Positions 55,101 through 63,352 of a stretch of DNA of 64,000 bases are shown in pieces. Source of the DNA: Candidatus Harpocratesius repetitus. Its GTDB lineage: Archaea > Asgardarchaeota > Lokiarchaeia > Sigyniarchaeales > Promethearchaeaceae. Both the position numbers and the translations under genes were made by a program. The stretch covers positions 1,785,666-1,849,665 of the forward strand of contig JAIZWK010000001.1 of NCBI GenBank assembly GCA_021498095.1, given 5' to 3'. The first letter of the stretch is position 1. Every line of letters starts with the position of its first letter. The notes under the pieces were generated by a model that was not told where the DNA came from, did no database searches, and worked only from the letters and a program-made list of their open reading frames with translations.

Positions 55101-57426
55101 TACTTCTTGGATTCCTCTGGATTCTGGAATTTATCAAATTGGCTGGATTCTTGGAGATATGGATCAGTTTTCTGAAACACCATCGATTACTGATTTAGAA
55201 TATCTTTTATTTCAAAATCCTGAAATAACAGATTATAGAGAGATGACAGACAGTATTGATGTTAATTATCTTTCTAACATTCTTTTCCGCAATATTTTTA
55301 TTATTAACGCTTCTCTTTTAGAAAACAAAAAAATCTCGACCTTTTTAGTAAGTCCTTTTAATCTTGATATCGCTCCGATGCAGATTTATACTCCCCTTGA
55401 TTATGCTGTTTATAATCTTTCAATTTTAGCAATTCGAGATATTAATAATATAGAAATCTCTACTGATGGATTGGGAAAGCGAATTGTCCAATTTATGGAA
55501 TATTCGTTAATAAATACTCCCTCTTTTTCACTTTTATCTTCTAAAAAATTAAATTTACATACATACAATTCAATCCCTCTAATACTTTTTGGTAATCCCC
55601 TCATTCCTCCTGGTCAAATTAATTTTAATATAACATTTCGACTTGAAGGAGAGAGTCAACCCTTTTATTCAATTCCAGTATCTTTCCAAATGAGTCCAAC
55701 TCGAGGTCGAGTCTGGTTTGATGCTACCCATTTAAACTTTTTCCGATCTGAAAAAATAAGTAATCTGGCATCTTTAACAAGTTTTGGCGATATTTCTAAA
55801 TTGAATTTGTCTGCAGAAGAAAATTTCGGAAATTTTAATGATATCTTAAAAGGAAATTTCGATATTTCATCAATATTCGATTTAAATGAGCGACTTGACA
55901 CTACTTGGGGAAATTATTATGATCTACATTCATCATGGGCTAATCCAACTTCAAATTTTGGAAAGGGTGCCTTAGTATCAACAATTCTTCCATTTTTGGA
56001 TCTTAATCTTTCACAATTTTTTGATTTTTCTCAATTTAAAAATGAATCAGAATCGAGTAATGAACAGGATTATTTCTTTAATACACAAGATCTTCTTCCA
56101 GAGACAAGTTTTTTGGGTGATTCTATTGGAAATTATAAATTTGAGAATGAAATAATATCCACTACAATAATCAATCACGATCTACTTCAATTTTTTGATG
56201 TATTGGTCATCAATGATCCTGAACAAGCATTTACCAAAGATGAAATGGATGATATATATGATTGGGTTGATTCTGGAGGGACTTTATTTGTTTGGAGTGA
56301 AGATTATCTTCATTCAAATTTAGAATCATTAAACAATTTATTGGATGAATTTGGGTTAAAATTTGCCAATTCATCCTTTTATCCTTATGATACATATAAA
56401 CAATTTGAGGGTAATGATGGACTATGCTATTTAGACTTTTCTGCTTCAGATAAAATTAGTTCATTATTCCAATCAACAGGATTCTCAGCAAATTCTATTG
56501 CACTACGCGATCCAATCGAAATTTTTTCTACCAAATCAGATTCTCAAATTCTTGGTTATAAAACTATGTTTGATGGAGAACATGGCGTAATCGGTCTTTC
56601 CACTTATGGGAAAGGAAAGGTTTTTGCAATAGGTGATTCGGATATCTTTAAAAGATCTTATCTTTCAAAAGCAGATAACTCTAAATTCGCCCAACAGTTA
56701 ATCCAATGGGGGCTTTCAAAATATTATAATATGAAAATTGAAATTACTCCATCAATTCTACCCTTTTCTACTCAAGGTTTTGTAGATATCTCTTTTTCAA
56801 ATTTTGAATACATGAAGGAACGAAATTTATTTTCCAATGGATTTTTGTTTCTTGGACTCTATTTTGATTCAAATGGAAATCCAATAAATGCCAGTATATA
56901 CGGGATTGAAACTCCACTTCTTCCCTTATTTGAAACTGAACCTGGGCATTATGATACCTTTTTTGATACTAAATGGATAAATCAAACAGGAATATATTAT
57001 ATATTATTAATTATAGATCATCCTGCAGCTGTAAGTGAGATTTCATATCTTTCTTTTAATGTAGTTGAAGGCCCTCCCTCTTCGATTATCCAACAATATC
57101 AGATACCCAATCCTTCATATCCTCACTATATTGATATTATTGGTGTATTTGGTATTATTCTAATGATGGCTGGATTATATTACTACAATCAACAGAAAAG
57201 TAAAACTCGATTGAAAATCATTCCTCTTCAAGGTGACTATTTAAATTTGGCCAAAACGCGATTATATGAAGGTGAAACCTTACTAAAACTTATGTTGCGA
57301 GGGATTAAAAAAACAGATGTGGAAGAAATTGAACGATTGCGCTTTTTACTTTCAAATCAAAAAAGAGTAATCAAATTCTTCAAAGATTTAAATAAATTTG
57401 GAGAAACTATAGGAGAACATTACTGA
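52138..57426 (+). CDS. Giant membrane-anchored subtilisin-fold protein with degraded catalytic triad
   Basis: A 1762-residue surface protein. An N-terminal hydrophobic segment (about 19-35) is a signal or anchor; the subtilase (S8) domain covers about 185-520. Asp is kept (LLDTGID, D202), but the catalytic His position is Arg249 in GRGTFHAG (family HGTHVAG), the oxyanion Asn is Asp342 (VGDDG for AGNEG), and the catalytic Ser is Gly468 (SGTGAAAA for SGTSMAAP). Protease activity is therefore unlikely. A long beta-rich ectodomain follows, with a GATase-like segment near 1350-1395 (VINDPEQAFTKDEMDDIYDWV, cf. GG-TLFVW). One C-terminal helix (about 1665-1686) and a basic cytosolic tail end the protein. 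It is the fifth gene of the ABC operon. Confidence 0.85.
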   Translation: MQQTRQKTKIYGKIFRKQVNIFFIFLILMIPGLFLHFQSPAIQNNNFNFLQMINKSTPNSLKTSTYAHIDPRLADLIKNNEDPYKKVNVLLFFSDKPVKYSELSKYGTIQISFTLLKGCKFETTLSHIEKLGLLPYIQSIWWDLPIPTSIPSSNIIESSSFSIKAEYKTQSTEFVNFTNEINANQLWQRGISGKGVVIALLDTGIDISGSGGGNLDDLDDNSSTNDPKFLGGVSMVPDEPLYYTDLTGRGTFHAGIACGTAGLNPEYIGVAPDAKYLNVKIFDSLGITYWSFMISGIEWAIEHGADIILFVATIPGLYLDPVCQIVNAAVDRGVIVITPVGDDGPSYMSVNTPGQANQAISVGAYNSITKEVWEHSSRGPSYDFHVGPDVIAPGVDLIGPRARYLTNESIELAVNFITQISPEMTAVLNSQLNSLQAEFDTLSNSIPKSPYGTPLSEDSSFTRASGTGAAAAVCAGGVALLLNAFPLATPVIIQQALMRGAHSISFPQDINSEGSGLIDLLASYSWLQDFYKKNFTDFQSSSVPLFYSGMITNEDLTNVSQYSTDLNYSQIENTTFSAFMSSQMMSSALVINTLNESNPLNVQNISIHLPLNQFGVGYSLSGDSEDFEFHWLSEFKVVKEMHEMVNTIVYPDGYRRYVSILEFNGLYIACLVETWAYIGEKSDTISTFNFTSPLTGESYQTGLNFSTLKLTHRLNAFKFSFHFMNERKDHQSFRNLTLISFIKGDLFVNETGTLDNLNYKGFDAENTLEFMKDDIVIFDSQSQMMWVEDFDNSSNLLNNPRYAAIGFVSSSHNLSSFAVGNSFNILLNISQAKLANSTWNSNISKDVVFSQKNSTNSLIDPSFAQLYSLNDLEFGTTSEFNGVMSISQANSISECRDIVKSNAELLQTNTTNYNVTDLIVFSASFSRIHEPHVPYQSSVKILNLGNQIIPNTQLVFYSNRTVKHGESEIYSRIISIQNLQPFNLKSYNTSWIPLDSGIYQIGWILGDMDQFSETPSITDLEYLLFQNPEITDYREMTDSIDVNYLSNILFRNIFIINASLLENKKISTFLVSPFNLDIAPMQIYTPLDYAVYNLSILAIRDINNIEISTDGLGKRIVQFMEYSLINTPSFSLLSSKKLNLHTYNSIPLILFGNPLIPPGQINFNITFRLEGESQPFYSIPVSFQMSPTRGRVWFDATHLNFFRSEKISNLASLTSFGDISKLNLSAEENFGNFNDILKGNFDISSIFDLNERLDTTWGNYYDLHSSWANPTSNFGKGALVSTILPFLDLNLSQFFDFSQFKNESESSNEQDYFFNTQDLLPETSFLGDSIGNYKFENEIISTTIINHDLLQFFDVLVINDPEQAFTKDEMDDIYDWVDSGGTLFVWSEDYLHSNLESLNNLLDEFGLKFANSSFYPYDTYKQFEGNDGLCYLDFSASDKISSLFQSTGFSANSIALRDPIEIFSTKSDSQILGYKTMFDGEHGVIGLSTYGKGKVFAIGDSDIFKRSYLSKADNSKFAQQLIQWGLSKYYNMKIEITPSILPFSTQGFVDISFSNFEYMKERNLFSNGFLFLGLYFDSNGNPINASIYGIETPLLPLFETEPGHYDTFFDTKWINQTGIYYILLIIDHPAAVSEISYLSFNVVEGPPSSIIQQYQIPNPSYPHYIDIIGVFGIILMMAGLYYYNQQKSKTRLKIIPLQGDYLNLAKTRLYEGETLLKLMLRGIKKTDVEEIERLRFLLSNQKRVIKFFKDLNKFGETIGEHY

Positions 57427-57521
57427 TTGTTCAATTCTTTAATATATTGGGGGATTACGTGGTTAATAATAATGATAATTTTTTATTAATAATCGAATAA
57501 TACAGAAAAAAAGGGAAAAAT

Positions 57522-57746
57522 ATGAGTTCTTACCAATATCGTCAGCGAATGATGTTCAGAAAGCGAATTCTTGATATTTTTGTATTAACACTTTCTGTAG
57601 GAGGTATTTTAGGAAGTATGTTTATGATTGGATATTGTGCATTTTGGCTCCAAATTAAGTTATTAAAGCCATATTTACTCTATTTCATCATAATCATCTT
57701 AGGGATAATGGGATTACATATTTTTCGGAAAGAAATCGAAATTTAA
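57522..57746 (+). CDS. Small two-helix membrane protein, 74 aa
   Basis: A basic N terminus (QYRQRMMFRKR) is followed by two membrane helices (about 18-43 and 49-68) and a short charged tail. It is unnamed. It lies 95 bases after the giant surface protein on the same strand and may be the last gene of the ABC operon, for example as an accessory subunit. Confidence 0.6.
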   Translation: MSSYQYRQRMMFRKRILDIFVLTLSVGGILGSMFMIGYCAFWLQIKLLKPYLLYFIIIILGIMGLHIFRKEIEI

Positions 57747-57890
57747 ATGATTTAAATGCAAAAAGACCTAAAGAGCTTCAATTGAAAATGATTAAATACC
57801 TAAATGCTTAAGTGCGTTGATTATTTAATATTCTTCTTAAAAAAACACGAATTTTTTTATAGGAATACCCATTATTTAGCAGTGAATGAT

Positions 57891-59057
57891 ATGATTGAAC
57901 CAAAAATTTGCGAAAATTGCGGAGCTGAAGTATCTGCAGATGATATTTATTGTGCATTTTGTGGAGCCAATTTAAAAATTCAAAAGAAGAATTGGGAATC
58001 CCAAAAATTTCCTGATATTCCAGTAGATCTGCAATTAAATAAAAATTCAATTCAAGAATATAAAAATCTTACTAGACAAATAGAACAATTGCAAAAAGTT
58101 GATTCTTCTTATGCAGAACATAAAAAATACTGCCAAATTCTCCAAGATCAACTTAGAATCGCTCAAAAAAATTATGAAAATTTACATCTTACCACTCAAA
58201 AAGAATTAAAGGATGTTGAGAAATTAAAAAATTTGAGTCTTAAATCGATTCTTGCAAGTATTCGTGGAGATCGAGAAGACAAGATTAAAAAAGAAGAATT
58301 AGAATATTATACAGCATTGAATCGAGAACAGGCAGCTAAAAATGATTTAGATGAACTTCAAAAGCGTCTAAATATTGCACAATCAGAACTTGAGAATCTC
58401 GCCAAATTAGTGAAGAAAAAGCAAAATCTTGAGAAATCTTTAGTTATTTTAATTGATAAAATTTGTGAAGGAGTAAAAGATCCTATCGAAGATAAATTGG
58501 AAATTGAACTTCAAAACCTTTTACAGCAGCAAAATCCTTTAGAAATTCATAGAAATCAGCTTAGAAATGCATTAAGTCATCTTAATAATGCTGAATTTCA
58601 TTATTCAAATGCCCTTGAATCGATTCGTAAAGCTCTTCGCGCTAGTGATTGGGACACGTTTTTTAGTGGTGGTTACTTTGCTGATTCTATTAAACATTCA
58701 AATATTGCTGATGCCCGAGATGCTGATATTCGCGCACGTCGTTCAATTCAATTAGCTTACAAAATCATTCCTAACATGCCTCCAATTCCATCTGCGAAAA
58801 TTGAAGATATTTCTATATTTTGGGATGTATTCTTTGATAATATTTTTTCTGATCTTAATGCTCGAGAAAAAATAGTTAGATCACGAGAATCACTTATGGA
58901 TGCTTATCATGGTGTAAAATCTGCAAAAAATTGGGTCAATAATGAATTACAAAAAATAAATTCTCAATTTAAAGAATTACATGAAAAAATTAAACACACA
59001 CGCGATGAACTGACAAAAAGAAGAAGAGTATTAATTGAACAAGCCATTCAAACTTGA
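57891..59057 (+). CDS. Zinc-ribbon coiled-coil protein
   Basis: A soluble protein of about 388 residues. The N terminus is a CxxC...CxxC zinc ribbon (ICENCGAEVSADDIYCAFCGA), followed by nearly continuous coiled-coil to about residue 200 and a helical C-terminal half ending in further heptads (NELQKINSQFKELHEKIKHT-like). Such fusions often act as structural or regulatory cytosolic proteins. The frame is open from 57804, but zinc-ribbon proteins of this type start just before the first Cys, which favours ATG 57891 (MIEPKIC). No catalytic motif. It stands alone between the ABC operon and the transporter gene. Confidence 0.65.
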   Translation: MIEPKICENCGAEVSADDIYCAFCGANLKIQKKNWESQKFPDIPVDLQLNKNSIQEYKNLTRQIEQLQKVDSSYAEHKKYCQILQDQLRIAQKNYENLHLTTQKELKDVEKLKNLSLKSILASIRGDREDKIKKEELEYYTALNREQAAKNDLDELQKRLNIAQSELENLAKLVKKKQNLEKSLVILIDKICEGVKDPIEDKLEIELQNLLQQQNPLEIHRNQLRNALSHLNNAEFHYSNALESIRKALRASDWDTFFSGGYFADSIKHSNIADARDADIRARRSIQLAYKIIPNMPPIPSAKIEDISIFWDVFFDNIFSDLNAREKIVRSRESLMDAYHGVKSAKNWVNNELQKINSQFKELHEKIKHTRDELTKRRRVLIEQAIQT

Positions 59058-59190
59058 TCTCTTATTCACTCTACTACCAAGAAATATAATAAAAAAAGGG
59101 ATATTTTTTCTTAAGAATACTTTTAATTCACAATGTATAACACTTAGGTAATAACATTTTTTTTGTTTAATTCAAACGGGAAAGGAGCCA

Positions 59191-60093
59191 ATGATTTTCG
59201 ATATACCTTTAGATTACGCCGGTTTTTCATTGATCGTTTGGACAGGCCTTTTTTTAGGTGTTTTACATTCGATCATGCCATGTGAAGATAAGTTTATTTT
59301 TATTTTCTATTCTTTTGGTGTGGCGCGAGACTGGAAGCAAGCTTTCCGAATTATTAATTTCTATGGTGCTGGATTATTTTTAATGAATTTGATCATTGGA
59401 AGTATTGTTTCATATGTAGGGGCAATTTTTGGTGCATTAATTAACATAGATAATTACCGGTTTATTTGGAATGCAGTATCTTCTAGTGTTCTTATCATTA
59501 GTGGAATAATTATGTTGATTCAATTGAAACGAAGAACTTATTGGCCACATAGCGATCAATTTCAAGAATTGACTGAAAGTCTAGCAACTTTACGATCTCG
59601 TAAACGAACTGCTTTTTTATTAGGAATCTTAGCAGGAATCCCGCCTTGTATTTTTGAAACGGCAGTATATTTGCAAGCAGTTTCAATTTCAGTTAGCTAT
59701 GGCTGGGGAAATGGAACATGGGTTGTATTTTTCTTTGGAATTGGTAGTTGGTTAGGTTTATATCCATTAGCATTAGTTGGTAGTGCTAGTGGCAGATTGT
59801 CAAAAGCGTTACAAGGATCAACTCTTCAAAAGATTCAACAGCGTTTGAAACGAGCAAATGAAGGAAAATCCTATTCTTTGGAAGATACAAATCAAGGAAA
59901 AATCAATATTGATTTAAATCAAGGTGGTGCAAAATCCTTAAGCAAATTATCAAGTTCTTCAAAAATTGAACATGCAAGTGCTTTAATTATGATTGCTTTC
60001 GGGATTCTTTTTCTAATTTTGGCGATTTTTCAAATTGAAATCATTCCTCCTGAGAATATTCCTACACGTGTACCTTGGCCATTTCCAATATAA
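59191..60093 (+). CDS. LysE/DsbD/RcnA-superfamily transporter-like membrane protein
   Basis: A 300-residue protein with six or seven membrane helices. The first helix includes GVLHSIMPCEDKFIF, matching the G-x-x-H-x-x-x-P-C/G-x-x-x pattern of the LysE/DsbD/UreH-like transporters, and the second half repeats it as GILAGIPPCIFETAVYL, indicating the usual two-fold symmetry. Relatives move metal ions, sulfite, or electrons; two Cys in the two halves could hint at redox or metal transfer. A hydrophilic Ser/Lys loop (about 215-255) precedes the last helix. AAGGAG precedes the ATG. Substrate unknown. Confidence 0.6.
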   Translation: MIFDIPLDYAGFSLIVWTGLFLGVLHSIMPCEDKFIFIFYSFGVARDWKQAFRIINFYGAGLFLMNLIIGSIVSYVGAIFGALINIDNYRFIWNAVSSSVLIISGIIMLIQLKRRTYWPHSDQFQELTESLATLRSRKRTAFLLGILAGIPPCIFETAVYLQAVSISVSYGWGNGTWVVFFFGIGSWLGLYPLALVGSASGRLSKALQGSTLQKIQQRLKRANEGKSYSLEDTNQGKINIDLNQGGAKSLSKLSSSSKIEHASALIMIAFGILFLILAIFQIEIIPPENIPTRVPWPFPI

Positions 60094-60152
60094 GCGTTTT
60101 TTTTAATTGAATATAAATTAGTGTATTTATTTTAGAGGAGATTAAGATTTAA

Positions 60153-60881
60153 ATGGGAATACGGGAGATAGAAGATCGAAATCGAATGCGGGAGTTAATG
60201 CGCAAAAAAGCCGCAGAATTAAAGATGCAAAGATTAGAAGCAAAAACTGCAATAACTAAAATGACAAAAGAAAAATTGGCACAGATAGCAAAAAAACATG
60301 GAGTAATTATTGCCTTGGATCCCGAAATGCAGGAAGCTGTAGAAGAAATTCGTAAAAAGTATAATATTCCAAAAGAACGAATTATAAAGGAGCAAATTAC
60401 AGAAGAGTCTGTTTTAAAACGTGGAAAAAAGGTTGATCATGAAAAATTAGGAATGTTAGCTTATCAGCGGGTAATGCTTGAAAAACAAGAAACCGGTGGA
60501 CTTCTCACTTTACCAGATATTTTTGATCGCGTAAATACAGGTATATTACAAGGTAAAATTACAATTGATGATGTGGAAAAGGCAGTAAAAATATTAAAGA
60601 AATCGAATGTTATTCCCGAACTTCGTAAATTAGAAAATGGCGTATTAATTGCCTCCTTTTTCCCTGTTCAGTATACACAAGATCAAGCATTAATACTCAA
60701 TTTAGTTAAAGATGACGGTGTTATAACAACTGGAGATGTGTGTAAAAATTTGAATTGGACCATCGAACGGGCGGAACGGGCTTTACAGAACTTAGTAGAC
60801 ACTCGAGTAGCGCGTATTATGGAAACCTTTCGAACTGGAAAGCGCTACTTCTTTCCTAGCTTAAAAATTAAGAAAAAATAA
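60153..60881 (+). CDS. ESCRT-II Vps22/36-like EAP30-domain protein
   Basis: A 242-residue homologue of ESCRT-II EAP30 subunits. After a charged helix (about 1-45) come paired winged-helix domains: TGGLLTLPDIFDRVNTG (cf. eukaryotic Vps22/36 winged helix 1) and DDGVITTGDVCKNLNWTIERAERALQNLV (winged helix 2), ending RYFFPSLKIKKK. In eukaryotes Vps22 and Vps36 pair with two Vps25 to bridge ESCRT-I and ESCRT-III. The partner Vps25-like gene is convergent and next door, so complex formation is likely. Vps22 and Vps36 cannot be told apart by eye. Confidence 0.85.
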   Translation: MGIREIEDRNRMRELMRKKAAELKMQRLEAKTAITKMTKEKLAQIAKKHGVIIALDPEMQEAVEEIRKKYNIPKERIIKEQITEESVLKRGKKVDHEKLGMLAYQRVMLEKQETGGLLTLPDIFDRVNTGILQGKITIDDVEKAVKILKKSNVIPELRKLENGVLIASFFPVQYTQDQALILNLVKDDGVITTGDVCKNLNWTIERAERALQNLVDTRVARIMETFRTGKRYFFPSLKIKKK

Positions 60882-60939
60882 GGATTTATTATTTAATTAT
60901 TGATTTAATTATTAGAACAGACTCAATTCCATTTTTTTT

Positions 60940-61866
60940 TCATACTAATTTAAATTTGATTCCAAATTGATTATCATCGAGTTCTATCATGGTGGCTTTA
61001 TGCTTCTTTTCTAATTTACGAAAAATAGTTTTTAAATCTTCCACAGGTAAAAGTGCAAATTCTTGATTTGAATTTCGAATATCTGGGATCATTACAACAT
61101 CAAAAATTGCGTTATTGTATGCCCATTCTTCAATAATTGTTATCCATTCTTCCAAAGATTTCCAATAAACGCGTAATTGATCCTTTTTCTTTTTATTCCC
61201 AACCCATTTTGCAAGATCTTTTTCAACCAATGCTTCACATAAAGTCATTATTGACTTTTTTCTATTAATAAATTTGTTAAATGGTTTCTCGGTAAGTAAT
61301 CGTTTTGGAAAAATTATATGGAAAGTTCCAATACGCGCATAATCTAATAACACTTGACTCCATTCTTCCCGCCAAGATTCGAAATCTTGTTTTGCTTTTT
61401 TTGGATTTGGCATAGAATACATAAATTCATATTGTGGCTCTTCGATCCAATCATGTAACTCGAGTAACTTTTCATAAAGTGTTTTAACTTGAAGAACTTG
61501 CTCTTGAGCTACTTCTTTTTTAAGTTCTTCTAATTCTTTATTGATAATTGATTCGTCTGCAGATTCTTTTAATACGATTTCTCCTTTTGTGGCTGATTTA
61601 ATATGTACTTTCAATTTCTCCTCTAATTCAACTAAAGGAACATCTTTATCAACAACAGTGGCTGTTTTTTCTTGTTCAATTTTTGAGAGTTCTGCTTCTA
61701 ATTCCTTTAATTTCTGTAATTTTTTGAGCTTTGCTTCCCGTTCTTCAAGTTCTTTCTTTTTTTTAAGAGATTCTAGGTCTTCAGTTTGAGGTTTTTCTTT
61801 CTCTGAATTTTCTGACTTTTCTGAAATTACCTTTTTTTTGCGAATTTGTTCCGCGATCATTATCAC
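60940..61866 (-). CDS. ESCRT-II Vps25-like protein with N-terminal coiled coil
   Basis: A 308-residue protein. The C-terminal half is Vps25-like: [20 protein letters not shown] (cf. FPPFFT...W), a first winged helix ([17 protein letters not shown]), then the eukaryote-like [18 protein letters not shown] and a second winged helix. Vps25 recruits ESCRT-III (Vps20). The first 120 residues are a highly charged coiled coil absent from eukaryotic Vps25. The frame starts at GTG 61866, overlapping the vps4 stop by 4 bases; ATG 61860 is also possible. It is co-transcribed with vps4. Confidence 0.85.
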   Translation of the reverse strand: MIMIAEQIRKKKVISEKSENSEKEKPQTEDLESLKKKKELEEREAKLKKLQKLKELEAELSKIEQEKTATVVDKDVPLVELEEKLKVHIKSATKGEIVLKESADESIINKELEELKKEVAQEQVLQVKTLYEKLLELHDWIEEPQYEFMYSMPNPKKAKQDFESWREEWSQVLLDYARIGTFHIIFPKRLLTEKPFNKFINRKKSIMTLCEALVEKDLAKWVGNKKKKDQLRVYWKSLEEWITIIEEWAYNNAIFDVVMIPDIRNSNQEFALLPVEDLKTIFRKLEKKHKATMIELDDNQFGIKFKLV

Positions 61867-63092
61867 CCGCCGTATTCATCTCGCCATTCTTCAAATCGTT
61901 TAATTTCTTCTTTTGAAACAACTGGTTTAATAAATTTCATCACATTCAAAAAGTCTTCCTGCCGAATAGGACGCACATTAATTGTATCATCTCCATCAGT
62001 AAGTCTACCTGAAACATCAAGTTCGCGCACAGGTAGCATCACAACTTCTCGGCAGATTGTAGAAATATCGGAGCCAGAATATCCTTCAGTCGCTGCAGCT
62101 AACGCCTTAAAATCAACTGTATCATCCTTTTCGACACCCTTTGTGCAAAGTTCAAATATTTTTTCCCTTCCCTCAATTGAGGGTAATCCAACATAAATTT
62201 TTTTCTCAAAACGGCGAAGAACTGCACTATCTATTTGCCAAGGCAAGTTTGTGGCAGCCATTACTGTTACTAACTTATCACTTTCACTTTTGACCCCTTG
62301 CATCTCTTGAAGAAATTGAGTTTTCAAACGACGCTCCCCTCCACCTTCATTTCCACTTCCCCGTTTTCCTGCAATACTATCGATTTCATCCATGAAAATA
62401 AGGGAAGGTGCGTCTAATCTTGCCACTTTAAATAGAGTTTTTAGTAATTTTTCAGATTCACCCAACCATTTGCTAACCAAACTTGCAGAATCTGCCGCAA
62501 AAAACTTTACACCGCATTCATTTGCGGCCGCTTTAGCTAATAATGTTTTTCCACAACCAGGTGGGCCGAAAAGTAGTATTCCTCTCCAAGGCTTACGTGC
62601 CCCTGTAAAAAGTTCAGGATGTGCCATTGGTAATACAACTGCTTCACGAATTGCCTGTTTTGGTATTTCCATTCCTGCTACATCATCCCATGTTTCTTTA
62701 GGTCGTTCGGTGATAATCGTACCGTCAATTACTTTTCGAAGTTCTTTTTCTTCATCAGTTATTTCTTCTTGTTCTTCGTCATCTGTTTTGTTTTCATCTC
62801 TCTCGTCTTTTGTTCGCTTTTTTGAAGATGGACCTTTTCCTCCTGAGGGCACTTTTATTTTCTTTTTGCTCATGTTGGTTAGCAATTCTGCACGTTTGAA
62901 GTATTGTTTTGCTTTATCGATTGCCAAAGCTTTCAATTTTGAATTCTTACAAAACTTTGCAAAATCATATAGAGTTTCTGATGCAGAAAGATACTTATCG
63001 GCAGCTGCATCGAATTGCTTGTTACGATCCAATTCTATGGCTTGATTTGCCATCTTTATTGCTGCGTTAAAAATAGCATTATCGTTGGTCAT
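61863..63092 (-). CDS. vps4: Vps4-like AAA ATPase with MIT domain
   Basis: A 409-residue ATPase that in eukaryotes disassembles ESCRT-III filaments during membrane scission. The N-terminal MIT domain (about 1-75, three helices) binds ESCRT-III tails; an acidic/basic linker (75-125) follows. The AAA core has Walker [12 protein letters not shown] (about 170), pore loop KWLGES, Walker B LIFMDEID (about 230) and the arginine-finger segment VLRRFEKKI. The C-terminal segment after the core matches Vps4. The Vps25-like gene overlaps its end by 4 bases, so the two are coupled. No ESCRT-III (Snf7) gene is visible in the window. Confidence 0.95.
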   Translation of the reverse strand: MTNDNAIFNAAIKMANQAIELDRNKQFDAAADKYLSASETLYDFAKFCKNSKLKALAIDKAKQYFKRAELLTNMSKKKIKVPSGGKGPSSKKRTKDERDENKTDDEEQEEITDEEKELRKVIDGTIITERPKETWDDVAGMEIPKQAIREAVVLPMAHPELFTGARKPWRGILLFGPPGCGKTLLAKAAANECGVKFFAADSASLVSKWLGESEKLLKTLFKVARLDAPSLIFMDEIDSIAGKRGSGNEGGGERRLKTQFLQEMQGVKSESDKLVTVMAATNLPWQIDSAVLRRFEKKIYVGLPSIEGREKIFELCTKGVEKDDTVDFKALAAATEGYSGSDISTICREVVMLPVRELDVSGRLTDGDDTINVRPIRQEDFLNVMKFIKPVVSKEEIKRFEEWRDEYGG

Positions 63093-63150
63093 GGTTATTC
63101 ACTTTTTTCGATTTTCTAATAGCAAAACGAGAGAGTGGGTTTTTCTGTTC

Positions 63151-63165
63151 TACTATTATAAGTAT
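63151..63165 (-). promoter_or_regulatory. Putative TATA box for the vps4 operon
   Basis: On the minus strand ATACTTATAATAGTA lies about 60-70 bases before the vps4 start, within a 260-base non-coding stretch. The spacing allows a short leader. Moderate support only. Confidence 0.3.
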
Positions 63166-63352
63166 TTTTGTAGGCTTAAAAATTATTTTTACAACCAGTA
63201 GCTATCAATAATTAAAATTCGGAAAAAAATTAAAAGAATTTCAAGAAAATTTGGTTAAAAAGATTTGATTTTAATTAAGAGAAATGAAAAATCCAAATTA
63301 TAGACGAAATCACAGAAAAAATGAAAGAAAGAAAAGAAGTTCTATCCTCTTT

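Noticed and set aside
52138..57426. Active subtilase annotation
   Set aside because: His, Asn and Ser positions are Arg249, Asp342 and Gly468, so an active protease is not supported.
62392..63045. 217-codon forward open frame opposite vps4
   Set aside because: It is antisense to a certain gene and its Ser/Phe/Leu-rich composition is typical of a shadow frame.
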